Assembly: GCF_001544875.2 (NCBI RefSeq)
Contig: NZ_FCOA02000027.1
Location: forward strand, 1-64,000
From: Caballeronia hypogeia
Lineage (GTDB): Bacteria > Pseudomonadota > Gammaproteobacteria > Burkholderiales > Burkholderiaceae
DNA length: 64,000 bases
Direction of reading: 5' to 3'
Part shown: positions 50,915-61,413 of the stretch, one piece after another
How the letters are laid out: every line of letters starts with the position of its first letter
How positions within the stretch are numbered: position 1 is the stretch's first letter
The notes under the pieces: generated by a model
Databases searched by the model: none
The model's input: the letters and a program-made list of their open reading frames with translations, nothing else
What the model was told of the DNA's origin: nothing
Position numbers and translations under genes: made by a program

Positions 50915-50943
50915 ATTATAGCCGCCTGACTTTTGGACTTTTC
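50915..50943 (-). promoter_or_regulatory. Putative mrcA promoter
   Basis: On the minus strand a perfect TATAAT lies at 50920-50915, 25 bases upstream of the mrcA start; the -35 position (about 50943-50938) reads GAAAAG and is poor. The remaining divergent region to 51149 shows no gene and no clear promoter for pilM. Confidence 0.45.
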
Positions 50944-51149
50944 TTAACGCTTACAGTACGCGGCGGACACGCCGGTTTGCCGCTGTCTTCAAGATACGCG
51001 CGATCGTGCGCGGAATCATCTTCTTATCGTGCGTTGGTTTCGCGTTAGCCATTCGGCCGAATGTTCGCCACCGGCGAGCGTCGCGAAAATCCTTTCACGT
51101 CAAGCGCCCGAACGGTTCGGTGCGCAAGTGAATGTGGAAGGAGCAGGTC

Positions 51150-52151
51150 ATGAGCAAAGAAAAAGCGCTGCGCGGAAAGATGCTGACCGTCACGCGGCGC
51201 TATGCGGCGGGTATCGATGTGGACGAAGACGGCGTGCGGCTCGCCATCGTCAGCCGGCGGCTTCGGGCAAACGCGTCGGTGTGCATCGAGCATCTGGGAC
51301 TGGTGCCGCTGCCGTCGGGCGCGGTGATTGACGGCGAGTTCGTGGACCGCGCGGCGATCGTGTCGGCGTTGCGCGAGACCTTCGGGCGCGTGCCTCCGAA
51401 TGGCGCATGGCGGGCGCTGCGCTGTGCGATGGGCTTGCCGGCGTCGGCGACGCTCACGACCCAGGTACCGCTCGCGCGCGTCCTCGATGCATCCAGTTCC
51501 ACCGCGGCAGAGATCGGTGACGATCCGCGCGGCGTGCTGGAGCCCGCCGTGCTCGCCGAGGCCGAGCGGGCGTCGGGCATCGAGCGCGGCGCGCTGGCGG
51601 TCGACTGGTCGGTGCAGACGCGCGAAGACGGCCAGGCGCAGGTGTCGATCGCCGCTACGGCGCGGCGGCATGTCGAGGCGCGCGTCGAGACGGCGGCGGA
51701 GGCGGGCGTTGCGCTATCGGCCATCGACGGCGAGCCGGCCGCGGCGCTGCGCGCGATGCGCCATACCGGCTCGGTCGAACTTCACGACGACGCGCGCTAT
51801 CTCGTCTGCTGGCTCGAAAGCGCGGGGCTGCACGGCTGGCTGGTCGGCCCGCGCGGCGTCGAGAACGAGGGTCGCTATCCGGCGCCGGAGTACCGGAGCA
51901 TCGCGGAGGCGCTGCACGATCTTGCGGGCGAGGACGCGCCGCTCGATTGCATCTACGCAGGCGGGCGCATCGAGTTGCTGGCGCACGCGGGTGTGCCGCT
52001 ACCGGTGCTGGGCAAGACCTTCGGCTGCCCGGCATTGCCGTTCGAGGCCGCGCCGCACGGCAACGGCGCATCCGAGATCGAAGCCCCGCACCGGCATTCG
52101 CCGCGCTTCGCGGTCGCGTTCGGGCTTGCATTGCGCGAGGTGATGCAATGA
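51150..52151 (+). CDS. pilM: Type IV pilus assembly protein PilM
   Basis: PilM is the actin-like cytoplasmic component that binds the PilN N-terminus in the pilus alignment complex. I chose ATG 51150 with AAGGAG at 51138-51143, giving 333 residues. Recognisable parts are YAAGIDVDEDGVRLAIVS (about 12-29) and VIDGEFVDRAAIVSAL (about 60-75). It is diverged from Pseudomonas PilM. The stop overlaps pilN (ATGA), and the gene is divergent from mrcA, the classic neighbour. Confidence 0.85.
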   Translation: MSKEKALRGKMLTVTRRYAAGIDVDEDGVRLAIVSRRLRANASVCIEHLGLVPLPSGAVIDGEFVDRAAIVSALRETFGRVPPNGAWRALRCAMGLPASATLTTQVPLARVLDASSSTAAEIGDDPRGVLEPAVLAEAERASGIERGALAVDWSVQTREDGQAQVSIAATARRHVEARVETAAEAGVALSAIDGEPAAALRAMRHTGSVELHDDARYLVCWLESAGLHGWLVGPRGVENEGRYPAPEYRSIAEALHDLAGEDAPLDCIYAGGRIELLAHAGVPLPVLGKTFGCPALPFEAAPHGNGASEIEAPHRHSPRFAVAFGLALREVMQ

Positions 52152-52816
52152 CCGCCGCCCTTCTCGATGGATTCAACCTCTTGCCGCATCGCGCGCGCAA
52201 GCGCCGTGAAATCCGGCGTCAGCGACTCGCGCTGCTCGGCGCGCTGAGTCTCGCCGGCTGCGCGGCCGTGGGCGCCGTCGCCGGCTGGGACATGTTCGAG
52301 CGCGCGCGTCTCGACGAGCGGCGCATCGCGCTGGAGGCATCGTTGCGCGCTTCCGGCGGGCAGATGGAGGAGCACACGCGGCTCGTTCGCGCCGAAGCCG
52401 AGCGGCGCCGCGCGCGCGACGCCGCCCAACGGCTGGCGTTGCCGCGCGACCGGTTCCTCGCGCTGCTCGAGGCGCTCGCGGATGCGCCGCCGCAACGAGG
52501 CGTCGCGCTGCAACGCGTCTCGCAGCGAAACAACGAAGTGGAGCTTGCGGCGCTTGCTCCCGATTCGCACACGGCGGCGCTCTGGCTCAAGCGGCTGGAG
52601 CGGCTGAACGGCGTGCGGGCAGTCGAAGTGACCGAGATGAAGCGTCGCGCGGAAATGGCGCCGCCCGGCAAGCGCAAGGCAATGACAGCTTTCGCGGACC
52701 GACCCGAGCACTATGAATTCATCGCACTCGTGCGCTATGCGCCGGACGGCTCGCATGCCGAAGCGCGTCCGGTCCTCGCTGCGGATCAACCGGCGACACA
52801 CGGGAGGCGCCCATGA
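52148..52816 (+). CDS. pilN: Type IV pilus assembly protein PilN
   Basis: Inner-membrane component joining PilM to PilO. ATG 52148 overlaps the pilM stop by four bases; 222 residues. It has the PilN signature near the N-terminus (LDGFNLLPHRARKRR, matching the NLLPWR motif that PilM binds), one membrane segment (about 27-46) and a periplasmic coiled-coil-like part rich in Arg/Glu. Overlaps pilO by four bases. Confidence 0.85.
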   Translation: MTAALLDGFNLLPHRARKRREIRRQRLALLGALSLAGCAAVGAVAGWDMFERARLDERRIALEASLRASGGQMEEHTRLVRAEAERRRARDAAQRLALPRDRFLALLEALADAPPQRGVALQRVSQRNNEVELAALAPDSHTAALWLKRLERLNGVRAVEVTEMKRRAEMAPPGKRKAMTAFADRPEHYEFIALVRYAPDGSHAEARPVLAADQPATHGRRP

Positions 52817-53690
52817 ATGCAATGTCGATGCATCGCGCAACCCGGAAGCATCCGCGCGATTCCTTCGCGTGGAGGCTTCCGCTGCACCACTGGTCGTTGC
52901 TTCGAACAACGATCGTCGGCGTCGCTCTGGCGCTGATCGTTTTCGTGCTCGGCGCGAGGGCATGGCGCGTGTCGGATGCGAGCCAGTTCGAACTCAGCCG
53001 CGCGGGGTGGTCGGCGGCGCAGGCGAAAGCACAGGACGCGCGGCGCATCGCGGCGGAACTGCCGGCGTTGCGCGCGCGAGTGGCGTCGGCACGTACGGAG
53101 CCGGAGCGCTGGAGCGCCGCCGACGCATTGCGCGCCAGTGCAGATCTGGCGGCGCAGAGCGGGCTGAGAGTGGCGCAGATCGAGCCCGCGACGGCGCGGA
53201 GCGCCGATCCGAAAGCGGTCGAGCCCTTTCCGGAGCGTGTGCTCAAGCTCCACGCGGAGGGCACGTTCGCGGAGATGCGGCGCTTTCTGGAGGCGCTCGC
53301 CGGTTTGCCGCGGCTCATCGTGCCCGGGGACGTGCGGATCAGGCGACAGGCGGACGCGCTCGTCATCGAAACGGCTTTGCGCGTGTTCGAAACGCTGCCG
53401 CCCGCGGCTGTGACGACAACGGCGGAAATCGCCGCGCGCGCGAATGCGTTTGTCATCGACCCGTTCGGCAATGCGGACGCGGGCCTGCAAGGCGGCGACA
53501 TGCTGCTGGTGGGCACGTTCGTCGGGCGTCGCCGCGCGATGGCGCTGCTGCAGAGCGGCCGCGATGTCGACGGTTTCGCGCCGGGTGCGAAGATTGGCGA
53601 CGAGTGGCTCGGTCGCGTCGTGCCGAGAGCGGTCGAACTCGCTCGCCGCGATGGCGCGTCGCGCAAGCTGACTCTCGTGGAGGATCGCCC

Positions 53691-53694
<4 letters not shown>
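52813..53694 (+). CDS. pilO: Type IV pilus assembly protein PilO with a PilP-like C-terminal domain
   Basis: PilO pairs with PilN in the periplasm. The 293-residue product has a short basic N-terminus, one membrane segment (about 32-50), a coiled-coil (about 60-105) and a PilO-type domain to about 200. Residues about 212-293 look like PilP: DPFG, then LLVGTFVGRRRAMALLQ, GAKIGDEWLGRVV and VELARRDG. No separate pilP lies between pilO and pilQ. I infer a fusion or replacement, not seen as a standard arrangement; the match is by eye. Overlaps pilQ by four bases (GTGA). Confidence 0.75.
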
Positions 53695-55226
<1,532 letters not shown>

Positions 55227-55329
55227 AGCCGACGAGTCAAGGCTGACGGGCGGCGCGACTCGACAAAGCGGGCGGTTTGCCCTTAAGCTGCCGCACGAAC
55301 AAATCGCATCGAACTGGAAGGAAACCGAG

Positions 55330-55881
55330 TTGCAGGAAGGGCACGCGAACGCGAACATCTTTTTCGTCGGACTCATGGGGGCGGGTAAAACCACCGTGGG
55401 CCGTGCGGTTGCGCGCCGTCTGCAGCGCTCGTTCATCGATTCGGATCACGAGATCGAGGCGCGCACGGGCGCCCGCATTCCAGTGATCTGGGAGCTCGAG
55501 GGAGAAGCGGGTTTCCGCCAGCGCGAGGCGAATGTCATCGACGAACTGTCGCAGCGCAGCGGCATCGTGCTCGCCACGGGTGGCGGCGCGGTGTTGCGCG
55601 CCGAGAATCGCGAACATCTGAAGAATCGCGGCATCGTCATCTATCTGCGCGCCAATCCGCACGATCTCTGGCAGCGCACGCGGCGCGACAAGAACCGGCC
55701 GCTGCTGCAGACCGAAGACCCGCGCGGCAAGCTCGAAGCGCTCTTTCAGACGCGCGATCCGCTGTATCACGAATGCGCGCATTTCGTCGTGGAAACGGGG
55801 CGGCCGACCGTGAACGCGCTCGTCAATATGGTCCTGATGCAACTGGAGGTCGCCGGCGTCGTCAAGTCGCCCGAGTCATAA
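55330..55881 (+). CDS. aroK: Shikimate kinase
   Basis: AroK phosphorylates shikimate in aromatic amino acid synthesis. The frame starts at TTG 55330, with GGAAGG upstream; no ATG fits. The 183 residues have the P-loop GLMGAGKT (14-21), the DSDHEIE segment (about 37-43), and the glycine triad ATGGGAVL (about 84-91). Overlaps the aroB start by one base. pilQ-aroK-aroB is a conserved order in Proteobacteria. Confidence 0.97.
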   Translation: MQEGHANANIFFVGLMGAGKTTVGRAVARRLQRSFIDSDHEIEARTGARIPVIWELEGEAGFRQREANVIDELSQRSGIVLATGGGAVLRAENREHLKNRGIVIYLRANPHDLWQRTRRDKNRPLLQTEDPRGKLEALFQTRDPLYHECAHFVVETGRPTVNALVNMVLMQLEVAGVVKSPES

Positions 55882-56978
55882 TGCCCGCCATGAATATCCC
55901 TACGATCACCGTCAGCGTCGAACTGGGCGAGCGCGCCTATCCCATTCATATCGGTGCGGGCCTGATCGGCCGCACGGAACTGTTCGCGCCGCATATCAAG
56001 GGCGCGTCGGTGGCGATCGTCACCAATACGACCATCGATCCGCTCTACGGCCATCAACTGCGCGCCGCGCTCGCGCCGTTCGGCAAGAAAGTGACGACCG
56101 TCGTGCTGCCGGATGGCGAGGCGCACAAGAACTGGGAAACGCTCAACCAGATTTTCGACGCGCTCCTCACCGAACGCGCGGACCGCAAGACCACGCTGAT
56201 CGCGCTCGGCGGCGGCGTCGTGGGCGACATGACCGGTTTTGCCGCCGCGTGCTACATGCGCGGCGTACCGTTCATTCAGGTGCCGACCACCTTGCTGTCG
56301 CAAGTGGATTCGTCGGTGGGCGGCAAGACGGGCATCAATCATCCGCTCGGCAAGAACATGATCGGCGCGTTCTATCAGCCGCAAGCCGTGATCGCCGACA
56401 TCGCCGCGTTGCATACGCTGCCGCCACGCGAACTGGCCGCGGGGATCGCCGAAGTCATCAAGACCGCCGCGATCAAGGACGCCGAATTCTTCGAGTGGAT
56501 CGAAGCGAACATCGACGCGCTCAACGCTCAGGACGAAAGCGCGCTCGCGCATGCGGTGAAGCGCTCGTGCGAGATCAAGGCGTCGGTGGTGGCGTCGGAT
56601 GAGCGCGAAGGCGGGCAGCGCGCGATCCTCAATTTCGGCCACACCTTCGGCCACGCGATCGAAGCCGGTCTCGGCTACGGCGAATGGCTGCATGGCGAAG
56701 CAGTAGGCTGCGGCATGGTGATGGCGGCGGACCTTTCCGTGCGCCTCGGCAAGCTCGACGAAGCCGCGCGCGCGCGACTCGTGCGCGTGATCGAGGCGGC
56801 GAAGCTGCCGGTCGTCGCGCCCAGCCTCGGCGACGACCGCTACGTCGATCTGATGAAAGTCGACAAGAAGGCCGAAGCCGGCGAGATCAAATTCATTCTG
56901 CTGACCCGCTTCGGCGCGACCGAGATCACCGGCGCGCCCGATCAGGCGGTGCGCGCGACACTCGCCGCCAGCGTCTGA
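55881..56978 (+). CDS. aroB: 3-dehydroquinate synthase
   Basis: AroB converts DAHP to 3-dehydroquinate, the second step of the shikimate pathway, using NAD and a divalent metal. ATG 55881 overlaps the aroK stop (TAATG), giving 365 residues; ATG 55890 is an alternative giving 362. Motifs: GGGVVGDMTGFAA, PTTLLSQVDSSVGGKTGIN, and the metal histidines in NFGHTFGHAIE and WLHGEAV. Confidence 0.97.
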   Translation: MPAMNIPTITVSVELGERAYPIHIGAGLIGRTELFAPHIKGASVAIVTNTTIDPLYGHQLRAALAPFGKKVTTVVLPDGEAHKNWETLNQIFDALLTERADRKTTLIALGGGVVGDMTGFAAACYMRGVPFIQVPTTLLSQVDSSVGGKTGINHPLGKNMIGAFYQPQAVIADIAALHTLPPRELAAGIAEVIKTAAIKDAEFFEWIEANIDALNAQDESALAHAVKRSCEIKASVVASDEREGGQRAILNFGHTFGHAIEAGLGYGEWLHGEAVGCGMVMAADLSVRLGKLDEAARARLVRVIEAAKLPVVAPSLGDDRYVDLMKVDKKAEAGEIKFILLTRFGATEITGAPDQAVRATLAASV

Positions 56979-57020
56979 TCCGCGCGAGGCGGCAACCACC
57001 ACGACGATGCGGAGCAGCCG

Positions 57021-58244
57021 GTGAGCGAACGAGAACATCAACTTCCGCCGGGCGCGCCATCTTCGCTCGCACTCGAAGCGCATCTCGCACCGTACGCGGC
57101 GCATTCGTCGCAATCGCGCGGACGTCGCTTCGCCGAGCCGCCGCCCGCCGCGCGCACCGAGTTTCAGCGCGACCGCGACCGCATCGTGCATTCGACCGCG
57201 TTTCGCCGGCTCGAATACAAGACGCAGGTGTTCGTCAATCACGAAGGCGACCTGTTTCGCACGCGCCTCACGCACAGTCTGGAGGTCGCGCAGATCGCGC
57301 GTTCGGTCGCGCGCAATCTGCGGGTGAACGAAGATCTGGTCGAAGCCATCTCGCTTGCGCACGATCTCGGACATACTCCGTTCGGCCACGCCGGACAGGA
57401 CGCGCTGCACGAATGCATGCGCGATCACGGCGGCTTCGAGCACAATCTGCAAAGCCTCGCGGTGGTCGATCAGCTCGAAGAGCACTATGGCGCGTTCAAT
57501 GGCCTGAATCTTTGCTTTGAGACGCGCGAAGGCATTCTCAAGCATTGCTCACGCGAGAACGCGCGCAAGCTCGGCGACCTCGGCGAGCGCTTTCTTACGG
57601 GCAAGCAGCCTTCGCTCGAAGCGCAGATCGCCAATGTCGCGGATGAAATCGCCTACAACAATCACGATGTCGACGACGGCCTGCGCTCCGGCCTCATCAC
57701 GCTCGAACAGCTTTCCGAAGTGAGTCTGTGGCACACGCACTTCGAAGCGGCGCGCGCCGATTATCCGAACATCGAAGGGCGCAGGCTGATTCACGAGACC
57801 ATCCGGCGCATCATCAATACGCTGATTGTCGATTTGATCGAGTCGACGAACCGCAATCTGCAGCGCGTCATGCCGCAGTCGCTCGACGATGTCCGCAACG
57901 CGCCGACGCTCGTCGCGCATGGCGATGAAGTCGCCGCGCAGGCGGCGCAACTCAAGCGCTTTCTGTTCAAGAACCTGTACCGGCACTATCGCGTGATGCG
58001 CATGGCCAACAAGGCGAAGCGCGTCGTGACCGGACTATTCGAAGCCTTCACCGAAGACCCGCGTCTGTTGCCGCCTGCGTATCAGGCGCGTTTGCCGGTC
58101 GCGGAGGAATCGGCGAACGACGCGCCTTCGTCGGGTCATGGCGACAGCTCGCAGGCGCGGCTCGTTGCGCATTACATCGCGGGCATGACCGATCGCTATG
58201 CATTGAAAGAGTATCAACGCTTATTTGTCATCGACAACAACTAA
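57021..58244 (+). CDS. dgt: dGTPase-like HD-domain triphosphohydrolase
   Basis: Member of the deoxyguanosine triphosphate triphosphohydrolase family, which removes tripolyphosphate from dNTPs. GTG start at 57021 with GGAG upstream; 407 residues. HD-domain metal ligands are seen in RLTHSLEVAQ (His85 region), AHDLGHTPFGHAG (about 112-124), and NNHDVDDG (about 213-220). It follows aroB after 42 bases, a common order. Substrate range in this subfamily (type 2) is less certain than for E. coli Dgt. Confidence 0.93.
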   Translation: MSEREHQLPPGAPSSLALEAHLAPYAAHSSQSRGRRFAEPPPAARTEFQRDRDRIVHSTAFRRLEYKTQVFVNHEGDLFRTRLTHSLEVAQIARSVARNLRVNEDLVEAISLAHDLGHTPFGHAGQDALHECMRDHGGFEHNLQSLAVVDQLEEHYGAFNGLNLCFETREGILKHCSRENARKLGDLGERFLTGKQPSLEAQIANVADEIAYNNHDVDDGLRSGLITLEQLSEVSLWHTHFEAARADYPNIEGRRLIHETIRRIINTLIVDLIESTNRNLQRVMPQSLDDVRNAPTLVAHGDEVAAQAAQLKRFLFKNLYRHYRVMRMANKAKRVVTGLFEAFTEDPRLLPPAYQARLPVAEESANDAPSSGHGDSSQARLVAHYIAGMTDRYALKEYQRLFVIDNN

Positions 58245-58288
58245 GATCGCGCGCTTTACTGCGTGAATCATCAAAAGGAGACTCATCG

Positions 58289-59614
58289 ATGAGCTGCAAG
58301 CCCTTGTTCCCCACGATCTCGGCCGCGGCCGTTCTGGCGTTCGGCGTCAGCACAGCCGCTCACGCCGCCACGGAAATCCAGTTCTGGCACGCAATGGAAG
58401 CCGCGCTCGGCGAGCGCGTGAACGACATTGCCAGCGACTTCAACAAATCGCAGAGCGATTACAAGATCGTCCCCGTGTTCAAGGGCACGTATGACCAGAC
58501 GCTCGCGGCGGGCATCGCGGCGTATCGCAGCGGCAACGCGCCGGCGATCCTGCAGGTCTACGAAGTCGGCACCGCAACGATGATGCAGGCGAAGAAGGCC
58601 GTTCTCCCGGTCTACGACGTGTTCAAGCAAGCCGGCGTGCCGCTCGACGAAAAGGCCTTCGTGCCGACCATCGCCGGTTATTACAGCGATGCGAAGACCG
58701 GTCATCTCATCTCGATGCCGTTCAACAGCTCGACGCCCGTTCTCTACTACAACAAGGACGCGTTCAAGAAGGCCGGTCTCGATCCGAACCAGCCGCCGAA
58801 AACCTGGGCCGATGTCGAAGCCGACGCGAAGAAGATCAAGGCCGCCGGTTATTCGTGCGGTTATTCGTCGGGCTGGCAGAGCTGGATTCAGCTCGAGAAC
58901 TACAGCGCATGGCACGCCGCGCCGTTCGCAACGAAGAACAACGGCTTCGACGGACTCGACGCCAAGCTCGAATTCAACAAGCCGCTGCAGGTCGCGCATA
59001 TCCAGTTCCTGCAGAACATGGCGAAGGAAGGCACGTTCACCTACGTGGGCCGCAAGGACGAGCCGGTGTCGAAGTTCTATAGCGGCGACTGCGGCATCAT
59101 CACGAACTCGTCGGGCTCGCGCGCGACCATCGCCAAATATGCGAAGTTCGATTACGGTGTCGGCATGATGCCCTACGACGCGAACGTGAAGGGCGCGCCG
59201 CAAAACGCGATCATCGGCGGCGCGAGTCTGTGGGTGCTGTCTGGCAAGGACCCGGCCGTGTACAAGGGCGTCGCGAAGTTCCTCGCGTATCTGACGACGC
59301 CGGAAGTCGCGGCGAAGTGGCATCAGGACACGGGCTATCTGCCGGTCACGCACGCCGCGTATGAACTGACGCAAAAGCAGGGCTTCTACGACAAGAACCC
59401 GGGCGCGGACATCGCCATCAAGCAGATGATGAACAAGCCGCCGCTGCCGTACACGAAGGGTCTGCGTCTGGGCAACATGCCGCAGATCCGCACGATCGTC
59501 GACGAAGAGCTCGAACAGGTCTGGGCCGACAAGAAGACCCCGCAACAGGCGCTCGACGCCTCCGTGCAACGCGGCGACGAATTGCTGCGCCGCTTCGAAA
59601 AGACCGGCAACTAA
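58289..59614 (+). CDS. ugpB: sn-glycerol-3-phosphate ABC transporter substrate-binding protein UgpB
   Basis: Periplasmic receptor for glycerol-3-phosphate and glycerophosphodiesters. The 441 residues have a signal peptide of 26 (cut after AHA) and the UgpB pattern throughout, e.g. IQFWHAMEAALGERVNDI, FKGTYDQTLAAGIAAYRSG, and GASLWVLSGKD. AAAGGAG precedes the ATG. First gene of ugpBAEC-ugpQ; only 44 bases separate it from dgt and I see no clear promoter or Pho box in that gap. Confidence 0.96.
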   Translation: MSCKPLFPTISAAAVLAFGVSTAAHAATEIQFWHAMEAALGERVNDIASDFNKSQSDYKIVPVFKGTYDQTLAAGIAAYRSGNAPAILQVYEVGTATMMQAKKAVLPVYDVFKQAGVPLDEKAFVPTIAGYYSDAKTGHLISMPFNSSTPVLYYNKDAFKKAGLDPNQPPKTWADVEADAKKIKAAGYSCGYSSGWQSWIQLENYSAWHAAPFATKNNGFDGLDAKLEFNKPLQVAHIQFLQNMAKEGTFTYVGRKDEPVSKFYSGDCGIITNSSGSRATIAKYAKFDYGVGMMPYDANVKGAPQNAIIGGASLWVLSGKDPAVYKGVAKFLAYLTTPEVAAKWHQDTGYLPVTHAAYELTQKQGFYDKNPGADIAIKQMMNKPPLPYTKGLRLGNMPQIRTIVDEELEQVWADKKTPQQALDASVQRGDELLRRFEKTGN

Positions 59615-59670
59615 GCCACTTTGAGCCACGCGCCCGCGCAGTCGCGGGCGCGCCGTTCAGGACACATCGA

Positions 59671-60555
59671 ATGGAAAAACGGTCTCGTTTCGATACGAGC
59701 GTGTTGCCGTATCTGCTCGTCGCGCCGCAGCTCGCGATCACCGCGCTGTTCTTTCTGTGGCCCGCGGGCGAAGCGTTGTGGCAGGCCACGCAAAGTCAGG
59801 ATGCGTTCGGCACGTCGAGCGAATTCGTCGGCTTGCAGAACTTCAGGCAACTGTTCGCCGATCCGCTCTACCTGTCGTCGTTCAACACGACAATGATCTT
59901 CTGCGCGCTCGTCACCGTGTCGGGTCTCGTGATCTCGCTACTGCTCGCCGCATGCGCCGATCGCGTGACGCGTGGCGCCAAGGCGTATCAGACGTTGCTC
60001 ATCTGGCCGTATGCGGTCGCACCCGCGATCGCCGCCGTGCTGTGGTCGTTCCTGTTCAATCCGAGCATCGGGCTGGTGACATACGCGTTGAGCAAGCAGG
60101 GCATCGTGTGGAATCACGCGTTGAACGGCACGCAGGCGATGTTCCTCGTCGTGCTCGCGTCCGTGTGGAAGCAGGTCAGCTACAACTTCCTGTTCTTCTA
60201 TGCGGGCTTGCAGGCGATTCCGCAATCGCTGATCGAAGCCGCGGCTATCGACGGCGCGGGTCCGGTGCGTCGCTTCTTCGGCATCGCGCTGCCGCTCCTG
60301 TCGCCGACGAGCTTCTTCCTGCTGGTCGTGAATCTCGTGTATGCGTTCTTCGACACCTTCCCCGTCATCGATGCCGCGACCGGCGGCGGTCCCGCGCAAT
60401 CGACCAAGACGCTCATCTACAAGATTTTCGCGGAAGGCTTTCAAGGACTCGATATCGGTAGCTCGGGCGCGCAATCGGTCGTGCTGATGGTGATCGTCGT
60501 CGCATTGACAGTCGTGCAATTCCGCTTCGTCGAACGCAGGGTGCAATACTCATGA
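59671..60555 (+). CDS. ugpA: Glycerol-3-phosphate ABC transporter permease UgpA
   Basis: Inner-membrane permease, 294 residues with about six membrane helices and the EAA loop that docks on the ATPase, EAAAIDGAGPVRRFFGIALP (about 189-208). It pairs with UgpE and overlaps its start by four bases. 56 bases after ugpB. Confidence 0.97.
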   Translation: MEKRSRFDTSVLPYLLVAPQLAITALFFLWPAGEALWQATQSQDAFGTSSEFVGLQNFRQLFADPLYLSSFNTTMIFCALVTVSGLVISLLLAACADRVTRGAKAYQTLLIWPYAVAPAIAAVLWSFLFNPSIGLVTYALSKQGIVWNHALNGTQAMFLVVLASVWKQVSYNFLFFYAGLQAIPQSLIEAAAIDGAGPVRRFFGIALPLLSPTSFFLLVVNLVYAFFDTFPVIDAATGGGPAQSTKTLIYKIFAEGFQGLDIGSSGAQSVVLMVIVVALTVVQFRFVERRVQYS

Positions 60556-61397
60556 TCGAGAACCGTCGCGGCTTCGATATCTTCTGTCATGCGGTGCTGC
60601 TCGCGGGCGTCGCGCTGATCGTGTTCCCGGTGTATGTCGCGTTTTGCGCGGCCACCATGAACTCGAAGGAAGTCTTCAGCGTGCCGCTTTCGCTCGTGCC
60701 GAGCACGCATCTCATCGAGAACGTCGCGCATATCTGGAAGTACGGTAGCGGCAACGCGGCCGCGCCGTTCGGCCTCATGCTGCTCAACAGCCTGGTGATG
60801 GCGCTGGTCATCTCCATCGGCAAGATCGCGGTGTCGATCGTGTCCGCGTATGCCATCGTGTTCTTCCGCTTCCCGCTGAAGAACCTCGCGTTCTGGCTGA
60901 TCTTCATCACCTTGATGCTGCCCGTCGAAGTGCGCATCTTTCCGACGGTGCAGGTCGTCTCGTCGATGCATCTGTCGAACACGTACGCGGGCCTCACGCT
61001 GCCGCTGATCGCGTCGGCGACCGCGACGTTCCTGTTCCGCCAGTTCTTCATGACCTTGCCCGACGAACTGATGGAAGCGGCGCGCATCGACGGCGCGGGG
61101 CCGCTGCGCTTCTTCTGGGACGTCGTGCTGCCGCTCTCGAAGACGAACATCGCGGCGCTCTTCGTCATCACGTTCATCTACGGCTGGAACCAGTATCTCT
61201 GGCCAATTTTGATCACCAACGAAGTCTCGCTGCAGACGGCGGTGGTCGGCATCAAGAGCATGATCGCGTCGGGCGATACCGCGACCGAATGGCATCTCGT
61301 GATGACGGCGACGCTGCTCGCAATGCTGCCGCCGCTCGCGGTCGTCCTGACGATGCAGCGCTGGTTCGTGCGCGGACTCGTGGACTCGGAAAAATAA
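60552..61397 (+). CDS. ugpE: Glycerol-3-phosphate ABC transporter permease UgpE
   Basis: Second permease subunit, 281 residues with about six membrane helices and the EAA loop EAARIDGAGPLRFFWDVVLP. ATGA overlap with ugpA ensures coupled synthesis. ugpC follows after 16 bases. Confidence 0.97.
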   Translation: MIENRRGFDIFCHAVLLAGVALIVFPVYVAFCAATMNSKEVFSVPLSLVPSTHLIENVAHIWKYGSGNAAAPFGLMLLNSLVMALVISIGKIAVSIVSAYAIVFFRFPLKNLAFWLIFITLMLPVEVRIFPTVQVVSSMHLSNTYAGLTLPLIASATATFLFRQFFMTLPDELMEAARIDGAGPLRFFWDVVLPLSKTNIAALFVITFIYGWNQYLWPILITNEVSLQTAVVGIKSMIASGDTATEWHLVMTATLLAMLPPLAVVLTMQRWFVRGLVDSEK

Positions 61398-61413
61398 CGG
61401 AGACATCGGATAG

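Noticed and set aside
52713..53690. Long upstream extension of the pilQ frame through pilO
   Set aside because: The extension is Arg/Gly/Ala-rich and not secretin-like; GTG 53691 has a good ribosome-binding site and begins a signal peptide.
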